A stretch of DNA of 64,000 bases from SIG636 sp045535465 (GCA_045535465.1 JAZSLS010000016.1:1-64000); one strand, 5' to 3'. Shown: positions 40,897 to 49,783, counted from the stretch's first letter. Translations and numbers: made by a program. The notes: a model not told the origin generated them from the letters alone.

Positions 40897-43650
40897 TTAT
40901 TTCCCCTCGCTGTCTGTGTTACCCATACAGCATTTTTTAAATTTTTTGCCGCTGCCGCAAGGACAAGGGTCGTTAGGACCTGCTTTTTCTTCTTTCTTCT
41001 TAACCACGGTGCGTTTTATAACGGGCTTTTCGCCTGTCTGAACAGCGTCGCCCTTAAGCACCTGAGTACGCTCCACAGGCTGGCTGGGACGGGGACGAAT
41101 GGTAAGAAGCTTACGAACAGTGCCCTCACGTATCTCGCCTATCATATGGTCAAACATATTGCCGCCTTCAAGCCTGTACTCGGTTATAGGCTTATGCTGA
41201 GCATAGGAACGAAGCCCTATGCCCTCCTTAAGGTCGTCCATATCCTCTATGTGACCCATCCAGTTGCGGTCAACGTTTTCAAGAAGCACTACCCTTTCCA
41301 GCTCACGGAACACATCGGGAGTAAAGCGCTCCTCCTGCTCGGCATAAAGGGTGCTTGCCCTCTCCACCAGCATATCGTGCAGCTCCTCCGCGTCAAGCCT
41401 GTCCAGCTCTTCCTCGGTGTAACGGAAATCCTCCTCGGTACAAAGTATGCCAAGGAAAGCTTGACGAAGAGCGTCAAACTGCCAATCACGGGCGGTTTCG
41501 CCCTGAGTATATCTGCCAAGAATACCGTCAACGTAGTCGTCAAACATAGCGGTAACGGTGTCACGCAGGTTTTTACCGTCAAGAACCTCACGGCGCTGCT
41601 TATAAATTACCTCACGGTGCTGGTTCATAACGTCGTCGTATTCAAGAACGTGCTTACGGCGCTCAAAGTTGTTGCCCTCAAGGCGAAGCTGTGCGTTTTC
41701 AATAGAACCGGAAAGCAAACGGGCATCAATGGGCGTATCCTCGTCCATACCCATCTTAGTAACCATACCCAGCACACGCTCTGCGCCGAAAAGACGCATA
41801 AGGTCATCCTGCATAGAGAGGAAGAAACGGCTTTCACCGGGGTCACCCTGTCTGCCTGCACGGCCTCTGAGCTGGTTGTCTATACGGCGGCTTTCGTGCC
41901 TTTCCGTACCAAGGATATAAAGACCGCCTGCTTCTCTTACCTTTTCTGCCTCTTCCTTGGTAACAACCTCGGCTTCCGCAACGTAGGCGGCATATTTTTC
42001 TCTTATCTCAAGCACTTCCTCGTCCACGCCCGAAGCAAAGCCTGTGGCTTCAAAAATCTTTGCCTCGTCGTAGCCTTCTTTTCTAAGACGCTCCTTAGCG
42101 ATATAGTCTGCGTTACCGCCAAGCATAATATCCGTACCACGGCCTGCCATATTGGTGGAAATGGTAACGGCGCCAAGCTTACCGGCCTGCGCTACTATCT
42201 CCGCTTCCTTTTCGTGGTGCTTTGCGTTAAGAACCGTGTGGGGCACCCCTGTTCTTGAAAGAAGGGTGGACAAAACCTCACTCTTTTCAACCGAAACGGT
42301 ACCAACCAAAACGGGCTGGCCCTTTTCGTGACAGTCCTGTATCTGCTTGATTATTGCCTTATATTTGCCCTGAACGGTGGTATAAACCACGTCGTTTTGG
42401 TCAAGACGGATAAGAGGCTTATTGGTGGGTATCTCCACCACGTCAAGACCGTAAATCTCCGCAAACTCATCAGCCTCGGTAAGAGCAGTACCTGTCATAC
42501 CCGAAAGCTTTGTGTAAAGGCGGAAATAGTTTTGGAAGGTGATAGTAGCCATAGTCTTGTTCTCACGCTCTATCTTAACGCCTTCCTTTGCCTCCAGCGC
42601 CTGATGCAAGCCGTTGGAGTAACGTCTGCCGTGCATAACACGGCCCGTAAAGCTGTCAACTATAAGCACAGCCCCATCCTTAACAAGATAGTCCACGTCA
42701 CGCTGCATAACGCCACGGGCACGTATTGCGTTATTAAGATGGTGCATAAGGGTGTTGTTTTCGGGGTCGCCCAGGTTTTCCACACCAAAATGCTTTTCCG
42801 CCTTGGCAATACCCTTTTCGGTAAGAACAGCGGTGCGTGCCTTTTCATCAACTATATAGTCTGCATCTATGTCCGTCTGGTCTTCCTTAGCGTCTATCTC
42901 CTTTATACGAAGCACACGCAGCTTTCTTACAAACTCATCCGCCTTTTCATAAAGAGGGTCGCTTTCGTCCCCTGCGCCGGAAATGATAAGAGGGGTACGT
43001 GCCTCGTCAATAAGAATGCTGTCCACCTCGTCCACAATGGCAAAGGCGTGTCCGCGCTGAACGGTGCGATGCTTGTAAACCGCCATATTGTCACGAAGAT
43101 AGTCAAAGCCCAGCTCGTTATTTGTGCCGTAGGTAATATCGGCATTATACGCCTTTTGACGCTCGTCCGTTTTAAGGCCGTTAACTATAAGACCAACGGT
43201 AAGACCCATAAAACGGAAGATGCTGCCCATCCACTCACTGTCACGCTTGGCAAGATAGTCGTTAACCGTAACTATATGCACACCGTTACCCGCAAGGGCG
43301 TTAAGGTAAGCGGGAAGGGTAGCCACAAGGGTTTTACCTTCACCGGTTTTCATCTCTGCAATTCTGCCCTGATGGATAATAATGCCGCCTATAAGCTGTA
43401 CACGGTAGTGACGCTTGCCGAGAACACGGGTGGATGCCTCCCTTACTGCGGCAAAAGCATCGGGCAGTATATCGTCAAGGGTTTCGCCCTTAGCCAAACG
43501 GTCTTTTAAAACACCCGTCTGGGAAGACAAGGTTGCGTCATCCATAGCGGAATATTTATCAGCAAGAGCTTCTATTTTATCAACCAGCGGAAGAATTTTC
43601 TTTACCTGTCTTTCGCTGTAAGTACCAAAAATTTTTGTTATTAAAGACAT
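40897..43650 (-). CDS. secA: preprotein translocase ATPase SecA
   Basis: A 917-residue SecA, the motor of the Sec translocon. Walker A is in MKTGEGKTLVA near residue 103, followed by VTVNDYLAKRD, LGFDYLRDNM, VDEVDSILIDEARTPLIISG and the second ATPase lobe GRAGRQGDPGESRF. The C-terminal SEC-C zinc motif CPCGSGKKFKKCC is present. ATG at 43650 is used. A plausible TATAAT on the minus strand lies at 43682-43687. Two membrane proteins and asnB follow on the same strand. Confidence 0.97.
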   Translation of the reverse strand: MSLITKIFGTYSERQVKKILPLVDKIEALADKYSAMDDATLSSQTGVLKDRLAKGETLDDILPDAFAAVREASTRVLGKRHYRVQLIGGIIIHQGRIAEMKTGEGKTLVATLPAYLNALAGNGVHIVTVNDYLAKRDSEWMGSIFRFMGLTVGLIVNGLKTDERQKAYNADITYGTNNELGFDYLRDNMAVYKHRTVQRGHAFAIVDEVDSILIDEARTPLIISGAGDESDPLYEKADEFVRKLRVLRIKEIDAKEDQTDIDADYIVDEKARTAVLTEKGIAKAEKHFGVENLGDPENNTLMHHLNNAIRARGVMQRDVDYLVKDGAVLIVDSFTGRVMHGRRYSNGLHQALEAKEGVKIERENKTMATITFQNYFRLYTKLSGMTGTALTEADEFAEIYGLDVVEIPTNKPLIRLDQNDVVYTTVQGKYKAIIKQIQDCHEKGQPVLVGTVSVEKSEVLSTLLSRTGVPHTVLNAKHHEKEAEIVAQAGKLGAVTISTNMAGRGTDIMLGGNADYIAKERLRKEGYDEAKIFEATGFASGVDEEVLEIREKYAAYVAEAEVVTKEEAEKVREAGGLYILGTERHESRRIDNQLRGRAGRQGDPGESRFFLSMQDDLMRLFGAERVLGMVTKMGMDEDTPIDARLLSGSIENAQLRLEGNNFERRKHVLEYDDVMNQHREVIYKQRREVLDGKNLRDTVTAMFDDYVDGILGRYTQGETARDWQFDALRQAFLGILCTEEDFRYTEEELDRLDAEELHDMLVERASTLYAEQEERFTPDVFRELERVVLLENVDRNWMGHIEDMDDLKEGIGLRSYAQHKPITEYRLEGGNMFDHMIGEIREGTVRKLLTIRPRPSQPVERTQVLKGDAVQTGEKPVIKRTVVKKKEEKAGPNDPCPCGSGKKFKKCCMGNTDSEGK

Positions 43651-43729
43651 AGCCAAATTTCCCCTTATGTGTATTAAGCCTATTATACTATAAATTTTCC
43701 CAAATTAAAAGCGTTTTGCAAAAAAATAA

Positions 43730-43757
43730 TTGCAATAATTAAAAAAACTATTATAAT
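43730..43757 (+). promoter_or_regulatory. sigma-A promoter for trmL-mnmE-mnmG-rsmG
   Basis: TTGCAA at 43730-43735, a 16-bp spacer and TATAAT at 43752-43757, about 38 bp before trmL. It lies back to back with the secA upstream region. Confidence 0.65.
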
Positions 43758-43794
43758 ATACTTGGTATATTTTGATTTTAAAGGTTGTTTATCT

Positions 43795-44298
43795 ATGAAA
43801 AACGTAAACGTGGTTCTTTTGGAGCCTGAGATACCCGAAAACACAGGCAACATCTCCCGCACCTGCGCCGCCACCAACAGCGCACTGCACCTCATACGCC
43901 CGCTGGGCTTTGACACAAGCAGCAAGCGCCTTAAAAGGGCAGGGCTGGACTATTGGCAGTACCTTGACCTTACTTATTACGATAACTGGGCTCACTTCAC
44001 TCAAAGCGTCGGAGACGTGCCTATATACTTCTTTTCCACCAAGGCAAAGTATTGTTACACAGATGTAGATTTCCCCGCAGGCTCTTTTCTTGTTTTCGGC
44101 AAGGAAACGGCGGGTATACCCGAGGAGATACTTAAGGCAAACGAGGAGCGTTGCGTGCGCATACCGATGTACAGCGACCTTAGAAGCCTTAACCTTTCCA
44201 ACAGCGTGGCTATTGCCGTGTACGAGGCTTTGCGCCAGCAGGGCTTTGATAAGCTTAACCTTAAGGGCAAGCTTTTTACCAAGGAGGACGAGGAATGA
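43795..44298 (+). CDS. trmL: tRNA (cytidine(34)-2'-O)-methyltransferase
   Basis: A 167-residue SPOUT-fold methyltransferase, which modifies the wobble ribose of tRNA-Leu. Motif 1 LEPEIPENTGNISRTCAA, motif 2 FGKETAGIPEEIL and motif 3 IPMYSDLRSLNLSNSVAIAVYEALRQ (with the knot residues) are complete. ATG at 43795 is used. It overlaps mnmE by 4 bp (ATGA), and the wobble-base enzymes MnmE and MnmG follow, so the operon is devoted to wobble modification. Confidence 0.95.
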   Translation: MKNVNVVLLEPEIPENTGNISRTCAATNSALHLIRPLGFDTSSKRLKRAGLDYWQYLDLTYYDNWAHFTQSVGDVPIYFFSTKAKYCYTDVDFPAGSFLVFGKETAGIPEEILKANEERCVRIPMYSDLRSLNLSNSVAIAVYEALRQQGFDKLNLKGKLFTKEDEE

Positions 44299-45656
44299 AA
44301 ACCATTAGCGCAATAAGTACTCCCCACGGCGTGGGCGCTGTATCTATGATACGCCTTTCGGGGGACGATGCTGTGGAAATAGCTGAAAGGGTCTTCCGTC
44401 CTATGGGCGGTAAAGCCTTGTCGGCATATAAGGCAAGGGAAAGCGTTTACGGTGTTTTTCACGATGCAGACGGTGACTTTGACGACGGGCTTGTTACCTT
44501 TTATACCGCCCCTAACTCCTACACGGGCGAAAACGTTGTGGAGCTTATGTGCCACGGCGGCGTGCTGGGCACACGCAGGCTTCTTACTGCAACACTTTGG
44601 GCAGGAGCAACACCTGCGGCAGCGGGCGAATACACAAAACGTGCCTTTATAAACGGTAAGCTTAGCCTTTCTCAAGCGGAGGCTGTAGGTGCATTGATAG
44701 AGGCAAAGACCGATGCCTGCTTGGGCGTTGGAATCCGCCAGCTTGGCGGTGCGCTGTCGAAAAGGATAAACGGCTGTTTTGAAAAGCTGCTTACCCTCAC
44801 TTCCTCGGTTTACGCTTACATTGACTACCCCGAGGAGGATATGACCGACCTTAGCGCAGAGGAGCTTAAAACGGAGCTTTATGCGCTTAAAGCCACTCTT
44901 ACAGCGCTTAAGGACAGCTATCGCTACGGTAAAGCCATAAGCGAGGGCGTAAAATGCGCCATTGTGGGCTGTCCCAACGTGGGCAAAAGCTCCGTGCTTA
45001 ATATGCTTATCGGTGAGGACCGTGCCATAGTTACGCCCATAGCGGGGACTACCCGTGACGTGGTGACGGAAACCGTTCGTGTGGGAGAGGTTCTTCTTCG
45101 ACTTTCCGATACGGCAGGCATCCGTGAAAGCTTTGACGAAATAGAAAGCCTTGGTATAGAGCGCAGCATTAAAAGTATAGACGAGGCAGAGCTTGTTCTT
45201 GCGGTCTTTGACGGCAGCAAGGAAAAGGCGGATGCCGACGATGAGATAATAAATATGATAGCGGAAAAGGGCAAAACCGCCTTTACCGTAGGTATAGTTA
45301 ACAAAAGCGACAAGGGTGCATCCTTTGACTACGCCTTGCCCTTCCCCTACGTTACCATTTCCGCTATGACAGGCGATGGCGCAGAGGCGCTTAAGGAGAA
45401 GATACAAGCCCTTTATATGAGCGCAGAGGGGCTTGGGATGGGAGAAACCATTATAAACGCCCGTCAGCACAGTGCGGTTTGCCGTGCTCTTGAGGGTGTG
45501 GCGGGCGCAGTTGCAGCCCTTGAAAACGGCTTTACACAGGACGTTGCGGGTTTTGATATGGAAGCGGCTATGGCGGCACTGGCGGAGCTTGACGGCAGAA
45601 GCGTAAGCGAAGAAATAGTAAACGACATTTTTTCACGCTTTTGCGTAGGAAAATAA
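44295..45656 (+). CDS. mnmE: tRNA modification GTPase MnmE
   Basis: A 453-residue GTPase that with MnmG makes the cmnm5 group on wobble uridine. Residues 1-115 are the folate-binding domain (ISAIST...GVGAVSMIRLSG); the G domain has GCPNVGKSS near 223-231 and DTAGIRE near 270; the C terminus ends FSRFCVGK, with the conserved Cys of the C-x-G-K motif. Translationally coupled to trmL by a 4-bp overlap. Confidence 0.97.
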   Translation: MKTISAISTPHGVGAVSMIRLSGDDAVEIAERVFRPMGGKALSAYKARESVYGVFHDADGDFDDGLVTFYTAPNSYTGENVVELMCHGGVLGTRRLLTATLWAGATPAAAGEYTKRAFINGKLSLSQAEAVGALIEAKTDACLGVGIRQLGGALSKRINGCFEKLLTLTSSVYAYIDYPEEDMTDLSAEELKTELYALKATLTALKDSYRYGKAISEGVKCAIVGCPNVGKSSVLNMLIGEDRAIVTPIAGTTRDVVTETVRVGEVLLRLSDTAGIRESFDEIESLGIERSIKSIDEAELVLAVFDGSKEKADADDEIINMIAEKGKTAFTVGIVNKSDKGASFDYALPFPYVTISAMTGDGAEALKEKIQALYMSAEGLGMGETIINARQHSAVCRALEGVAGAVAALENGFTQDVAGFDMEAAMAALAELDGRSVSEEIVNDIFSRFCVGK

Positions 45657-45672
45657 AAAAGGATGATGAACG

Positions 45673-47550
45673 ATGTTAAAATATAAGGCAGGCGAGCTTG
45701 ACGTTGCGGTAATAGGCGCAGGTCACGCAGGAATAGAGGCGGCGTTGGCGGCAGCCCGTATGGGGCTTAGCTCCGCTTTGTTTACCCTTTCCCTTGACTT
45801 GGTGGGCAATATGCCCTGTAACCCCTCCATAGGCGGTACAGGCAAGGGGCATTTGGTGTACGAGATAACCGCCCTTGGCGGTGAAATGGGCTACGGAGCA
45901 GACAAGGTTATGCTTCAAAGCCGTATGCTTAACCTTAGCAAAGGCCCTGCTGTACACTCGTTGCGTATGCAGTCTGACAGGCGTGCGTACCAAAGCTATA
46001 TGAAAAAGGTGCTGGAGGAAACGGAAAACCTTTCTCTTATTCAAGCGGAGGTAGTGGAAATTTGCGTGGAAAACGGCGCCGTAACAGGGGTTGTTACCGC
46101 TTTTGGCGGCTTTTTTGCGGCTAAGGCTGTTGTTATTGCCACAGGCACGTCCCTTGGCGGTAAGATAATAGTAGGTGAACACGCCTACGACTCCGGCCCC
46201 GATAACACCAAGGCGGCAAACGCCCTTACGGAAAGCCTTCTTTCCATAGGCGTGCCTCTGCGCCGTTTTAAAACGGGTACTCCTGCCCGCATCCACAAGG
46301 ACAGCATTAATTTTGATATCCTTGAGGAGCAGACGGGCGACGTACCGCCTACCTATTTTACCGTGGACGGTGAGAAGAGCGAGGGCGGTATGAACTGCCA
46401 CATAACCTATACAAACGGCGAAACCCACAGGATTATAAGAGAAAACCTGCACAGAAGCCCCCTTTACGGCGGCGAAATAAAGGGTGTTGGCCCCCGTTAC
46501 TGCCCCAGCATAGAGGACAAGGTGGTACGCTTTGCCGACAAGGAAAGACACCAAATATTTATCGAGCCTATGGGTACGGATACTAAGGAAATGTACCTGC
46601 AGGGGCTTTCCTCGTCCTTGCCCGAGGAGGTGCAAAAGGAGCTTGTACACTCCATAAAGGGGCTTGAAAACGCCGTATTTATGCGTACAGCCTACGCTAT
46701 TGAATACGACTGCACAGACCCGACGGAGCTTCTTCCTACCTTGGAGTTTAAGAATATAAGCGGTCTTTACGGGGCAGGTCAGTTTAACGGCAGCAGCGGC
46801 TATGAGGAAGCCGCCGCCCAAGGTCTTATGGCAGGCATCAATGCCGCACTTAAGATAAAAGGCAAGGAGCCCCTGGTGCTTAGCCGTGCCGAAAGCTACA
46901 TAGGCACCCTTATCGATGACTTAGTTACCAAGGGCACAAACGAGCCTTACCGTATGATGACCTCCAGAAGCGAGTACCGTTTACTGCTTAGACAGGATAA
47001 TGCCGAGGACAGACTTATAGAAAAAGGCTACGCTGTGGGCTTGGTAAAGGAAGAGCAGTACAAGCGTTACCTTGCGGATAAAGAGGCTGTGGAGACAGAG
47101 ATACTGCGTCTTAAGTCCGAAACCCAGTCAAAATGCGCCGCTTTGGATGAGCTTATGGTTAAAAACGGCTACGCACCCACCGAAGGCGGTATACGCAAGG
47201 CAGAGCTTATGCTTAGAAGCGGTGTTACCATAGACGATATATACGCCCTTGAGGGCAAAGAGTCCCCTCTTTGTCTAAGGCTTAAAAAGAGAGTGGAAAC
47301 CGAGATAAAATACGCAGGGTATATAGAAAAGCAAAGGCGTGAGGTGGAGCGTTTTGCATCTATGGAAAGCAAGCAGATACCCGACGGTATTAACTACGGT
47401 AAAATAAAGGGCATACGCCTTGAGGCGGCGCAAAAGCTTGAAAGGTTCCGCCCGAGAAGCGTTGGTCAAGCATCCCGCATATCGGGCATAAGCCCTGCGG
47501 ATATAAGCGTTTTGCTTGTATACCTTTCCCGTTACGGAGGAGAAGAATGA
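45673..47550 (+). CDS. mnmG: tRNA uridine-5-carboxymethylaminomethyl enzyme MnmG
   Basis: A 625-residue FAD-dependent partner of MnmE. The FAD motif GAGHAGIEAA (16-25), NPSIGGTGKGHLVYEI, the PLRRFKTGTPARI segment and the C-terminal helical part with RPRSVGQASRISGISPADISVL are intact. It overlaps rsmG by 4 bp. Confidence 0.97.
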   Translation: MLKYKAGELDVAVIGAGHAGIEAALAAARMGLSSALFTLSLDLVGNMPCNPSIGGTGKGHLVYEITALGGEMGYGADKVMLQSRMLNLSKGPAVHSLRMQSDRRAYQSYMKKVLEETENLSLIQAEVVEICVENGAVTGVVTAFGGFFAAKAVVIATGTSLGGKIIVGEHAYDSGPDNTKAANALTESLLSIGVPLRRFKTGTPARIHKDSINFDILEEQTGDVPPTYFTVDGEKSEGGMNCHITYTNGETHRIIRENLHRSPLYGGEIKGVGPRYCPSIEDKVVRFADKERHQIFIEPMGTDTKEMYLQGLSSSLPEEVQKELVHSIKGLENAVFMRTAYAIEYDCTDPTELLPTLEFKNISGLYGAGQFNGSSGYEEAAAQGLMAGINAALKIKGKEPLVLSRAESYIGTLIDDLVTKGTNEPYRMMTSRSEYRLLLRQDNAEDRLIEKGYAVGLVKEEQYKRYLADKEAVETEILRLKSETQSKCAALDELMVKNGYAPTEGGIRKAELMLRSGVTIDDIYALEGKESPLCLRLKKRVETEIKYAGYIEKQRREVERFASMESKQIPDGINYGKIKGIRLEAAQKLERFRPRSVGQASRISGISPADISVLLVYLSRYGGEE

Positions 47551-48242
47551 GCGTTATTGATATAGTAAAGGCGCATAGCCCCGTGGAGCTTTCCGAGGAA
47601 ACGCTTGCAAAGCTTGGGGTGATTGCAGCCCGTTTGCAAAGCGAAAATAAAAAATACAACCTTACGGCGCTTACCGAGGATGAAGACGTAGCACTTTTGC
47701 ATTTTGCAGACTGCCTGCAGCTTTTTACCGCCTTTGATTTTGACGGCAAAACCGTGGTAGACGTTGGTTGCGGCGGCGGTTTTCCGTCCCTTGTCCTTGC
47801 GGCAAACAGCAAGGCACAGGTTACCGCCCTTGACAGCACCGCCAAAAAGCTGGGCTTTGTGGCGGAAACAGCCGTCCTTGCAGGGATAGATAACCTTGGC
47901 ACCCTTTGCGGCAGAGCAGAAGAGCTTGTGCAAACAAGGCGTGAGAGCTTTGACGCGGCAGTTTCCCGAGGGGTAAGCCGTCTTAACGCCCTTGCGGAGC
48001 TTTGCTTACCCTACGTTAAGGTAGGCGGCACCTTTATAGCTATGAAGGGTGCGGCAGGTGCCGAGGAAGCTCTTCAAGCAGAAAAGGCTATTAAAACACT
48101 GGGCGGAGCCCTTGTGGATATAAAAAGTGCGCCCGTACCCGTTAAGGGCGACGGACACTGTCTTGTAATTATAAAAAAGATAGCCCCCACTCCCGAAAAA
48201 TATCCACGCCCTTGGGCAAAAATAAAGTCAAGCCCTCTATAA
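47547..48242 (+). CDS. rsmG: 16S rRNA (guanine(527)-N7)-methyltransferase
   Basis: A 231-residue SAM methyltransferase. The SAM-binding motif VVDVGCGGGFPSLVLA lies near residue 70-85, preceded by LHFADCLQL and followed by ALDSTAKKLGFV. ATG overlaps the mnmG stop by 4 bp. A consensus promoter for the next unit begins 4 bp after its stop. Confidence 0.95.
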   Translation: MSVIDIVKAHSPVELSEETLAKLGVIAARLQSENKKYNLTALTEDEDVALLHFADCLQLFTAFDFDGKTVVDVGCGGGFPSLVLAANSKAQVTALDSTAKKLGFVAETAVLAGIDNLGTLCGRAEELVQTRRESFDAAVSRGVSRLNALAELCLPYVKVGGTFIAMKGAAGAEEALQAEKAIKTLGGALVDIKSAPVPVKGDGHCLVIIKKIAPTPEKYPRPWAKIKSSPL

Positions 48243-48245
48243 TAC

Positions 48246-48274
48246 TTGACATCGGGAACGGCAAGTGATATAAT
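48246..48274 (+). promoter_or_regulatory. sigma-A promoter, consensus, upstream of B12 riboswitch
   Basis: TTGACA at 48246-48251, a 17-bp spacer and TATAAT at 48269-48274. Both boxes are exact. It lies just after the rsmG stop. Confidence 0.9.
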
Positions 48275-48299
48275 ACGTCCATACAAAAAGAATAACCGT

Positions 48300-48465
48300 A
48301 GGCAAACGCTTTTTGCGTTGGTCGGGCAAGGGTATACCCCTTGTTCGGGGATAAGGAAACAGCGGTGGAAACCCGCGGCAACAGCCATTACCGTAACAGT
48401 CGGAATGCTTATCGCCTATGGAAACGCAAATACCGCCTTGGGCAAAAGGAAGGCAGGCTTTGCAA
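48300..48465 (+). promoter_or_regulatory. cobalamin riboswitch candidate
   Basis: Conserved blocks of the cobalamin aptamer can be seen: AAGGAAAC (48353), AGCGGTGGAAACCCGC (48361-48376), GTAACAGTCGGA leading into a B12-box-like stretch AGTCGGAATGCTTATCGCC (48397-48415), and AAAAGGAAGGC (48444-48454). A terminator follows at 48510. The bounds are approximate; no covariance search was run. The gene content downstream (transcobalamin-like domain, ECF S component) fits the call. Confidence 0.7.
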
Positions 48466-48509
48466 CAGAAAAGAGTACAAGCAGGGTGCTCTTTGTCTTG
48501 GTGCATATG

Positions 48510-48535
48510 CCGTCCTTCTTGAAGGACGGTTTTTG
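48510..48535 (+). terminator. expression-platform terminator of B12 riboswitch
   Basis: CCGTCCTTC (48510-48518), loop TT, GAAGGACGG (48521-48529), then TTTTT. A clear intrinsic terminator 49 bp before the lipoprotein start. Confidence 0.85.
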
Positions 48536-48577
48536 TATTCTTTTCGTAAAAACAAAAAACGAAAAGGAGAAAACAAA

Positions 48578-48991
48578 ATGAAAAGAATTACCGCTGCATT
48601 TTTAATGCTTATCTGCCTGCTTGCCCTTGCTTCCTGTAAAGGTGAGGTGCCCGACGGGCTTTGGGAAAACGCCACTTACACTAAAGACACTGCTTTGGGA
48701 GAGGGTGCGACCACTGTTACCGTGGAGGTAAAGGCGGGTGAAAAATCCGTAAGCTTTACCATAAAAACTGATAAAACCATCCTTGGCGACGCTTTAAAGG
48801 AGCATTCTCTTATAGACGGCGACGAAGGTGAGTTTGGGCTTTACATAAAGAAGGTCAACGGCATTACCGCCGATTACGACGTGGATCAAAGCTACTGGGG
48901 CTTTTACAAAAACGGCGAGATGATGATGGAGGGCATTGACCTTACCGAAATAAAAGACGGCGAACACTATGAGCTTGTATACACAAAATAA
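48578..48991 (+). CDS. DUF4430 (transcobalamin-like domain) lipoprotein
   Basis: A 137-residue lipoprotein: MKR, hydrophobic stretch, lipobox LALASC (Cys 20). The mature part, from about residue 44, matches DUF4430, the domain related to the C-terminal half of transcobalamin: VTVEVKAGEKSVSFTIKTDK, then YDVDQSYWGFYKNGE and MEGIDLTEIKDGEHYELVY. With the upstream B12 riboswitch, a corrinoid-binding surface protein is a reasonable inference. The ATG at 48578 has AAAGGAGA just upstream; earlier in-frame codons lie inside the riboswitch. Overlaps the next gene by 23 bp. Confidence 0.78.
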   Translation: MKRITAAFLMLICLLALASCKGEVPDGLWENATYTKDTALGEGATTVTVEVKAGEKSVSFTIKTDKTILGDALKEHSLIDGDEGEFGLYIKKVNGITADYDVDQSYWGFYKNGEMMMEGIDLTEIKDGEHYELVYTK

Positions 48992-49508
48992 AAAAAGGCT
49001 TTCCCTGCACGAGATAGTGGTTTTTGCTATGCTCGGCTCCCTTATGTTTTGCTCCAAGATACTTATGGAGGCGTTTCCAAACATCCACCTGCTTGGGATG
49101 TTTACTATGGTTTTTGCCCTCTGTTACCGTGTTAAGGGGCTTATTCCTCTTTATATTTACGTTTTTCTTAACGGGGTGTACTCGGGCTTTGACCTGTGGT
49201 GGATACCGTACCTGTATATATGGACCATCCTTTGGGGTGTGACTATGCTGTTACCAAGGCGTATGCCCGATAAGATCAGCGCCGTGGTGTATCCGCTTAT
49301 TTGCGGGCTGCACGGCGTAGCCTTTGGGGTTTTGTATGCGCCTGCCCAGGCGCTTATGTTTGGCTTGGGCTTTAAGCAGACCATAGCGTGGGTAATAAGC
49401 GGCGTTCCCTTTGATATAAGCCACGCCGTGGGCAACCTTGCCGCAGGGCTTTTGGTGCTTCCTTTGTGTAAGCTGATAAGGAAAATTGACCGCAGTGCGG
49501 TTAAATAA
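48969..49508 (+). CDS. ECF transporter S component, probable cobamide or precursor uptake
   Basis: A 179-residue membrane protein with about six hydrophobic segments and a basic N terminus before EIVVFAMLGSLMFCSKILMEAFPNIHLLGMF, a pattern typical of ECF S components. B12-riboswitch-controlled S components of this kind have been called CblT, and one has been shown to move alpha-ribazole, while others were proposed for corrinoids. Which substrate applies here cannot be read from sequence. No energising A/A'/T module is in the window. It starts inside the DUF4430 gene (23-bp overlap), so it is translated with it. Confidence 0.75.
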   Translation: MSLYTQNKKRLSLHEIVVFAMLGSLMFCSKILMEAFPNIHLLGMFTMVFALCYRVKGLIPLYIYVFLNGVYSGFDLWWIPYLYIWTILWGVTMLLPRRMPDKISAVVYPLICGLHGVAFGVLYAPAQALMFGLGFKQTIAWVISGVPFDISHAVGNLAAGLLVLPLCKLIRKIDRSAVK

Positions 49509-49512
49509 AAAT

Positions 49513-49533
49513 AGGGGCTGTTGTACAGCCCCT
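49513..49533 (+). terminator. hairpin after ECF S gene
   Basis: AGGGGCTG (49513-49520), loop TTGTA, CAGCCCCT (49526-49533): an 8-bp perfect stem directly after the stop. No T-run follows because the MITE-like element begins at the next base. Confidence 0.6.
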
Positions 49534-49725
49534 CAGACCGCTGACAAAGGCACAGAGCACGAAAAATAATAAAATACAGTTACTCTAAAGTAGAAAATTC
49601 AGGGAGAACATCCCTGAATTTTCTGCATTTTATATATTTTTTCGTTCAAAACGAACCTCGGCTCACAGTACAAAGTACAGTTATCGCCTCGGTTCGTTTC
49701 GTCTGCACCCTTTCTCAGCACTCTG
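49534..49725. mobile_element. MITE-like dispersed repeat, copy C
   Basis: A 192-bp copy of the element at 23289-23520. The left end is CAGACCGCTGACAAAGG; the reverse complement of the right end starts CAGAGTGCTGAGAAAGG, an imperfect terminal inverted repeat. Internal features: GAAAATTCAGGG...CCCTGAATTTTC inverted repeat (about 49593-49623), GAACCTCGGCTCACAGTA and CGCCTCGGTTCGTT. It encodes nothing. Together with the flanking hairpins it fills the 341-bp gap before the HTH gene. Confidence 0.78.
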
Positions 49726-49783
49726 CCAGCTTGATGACAAACCTTGTCATCAAGCTGGTGCCTTTCGTTGTTTACGAAAGGCA
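49726..49783. repeat. two hairpins abutting MITE copy C
   Basis: CCAGCTTGATGACAA (49726-49740) pairs with 49744-49758 (15 bp, loop ACC). Directly after, TGCCTTTCGT (49759-49768) pairs with ACGAAAGGCA (49774-49783), loop TGTTT. Neither is followed by a T-run. Confidence 0.85.

Noticed and set aside
48246..48577. ORFs of 70-111 codons across the B12 leader
   Set aside because: They lie over the promoter, the aptamer and the terminator. Frame changes and composition fit structured RNA, not coding sequence.
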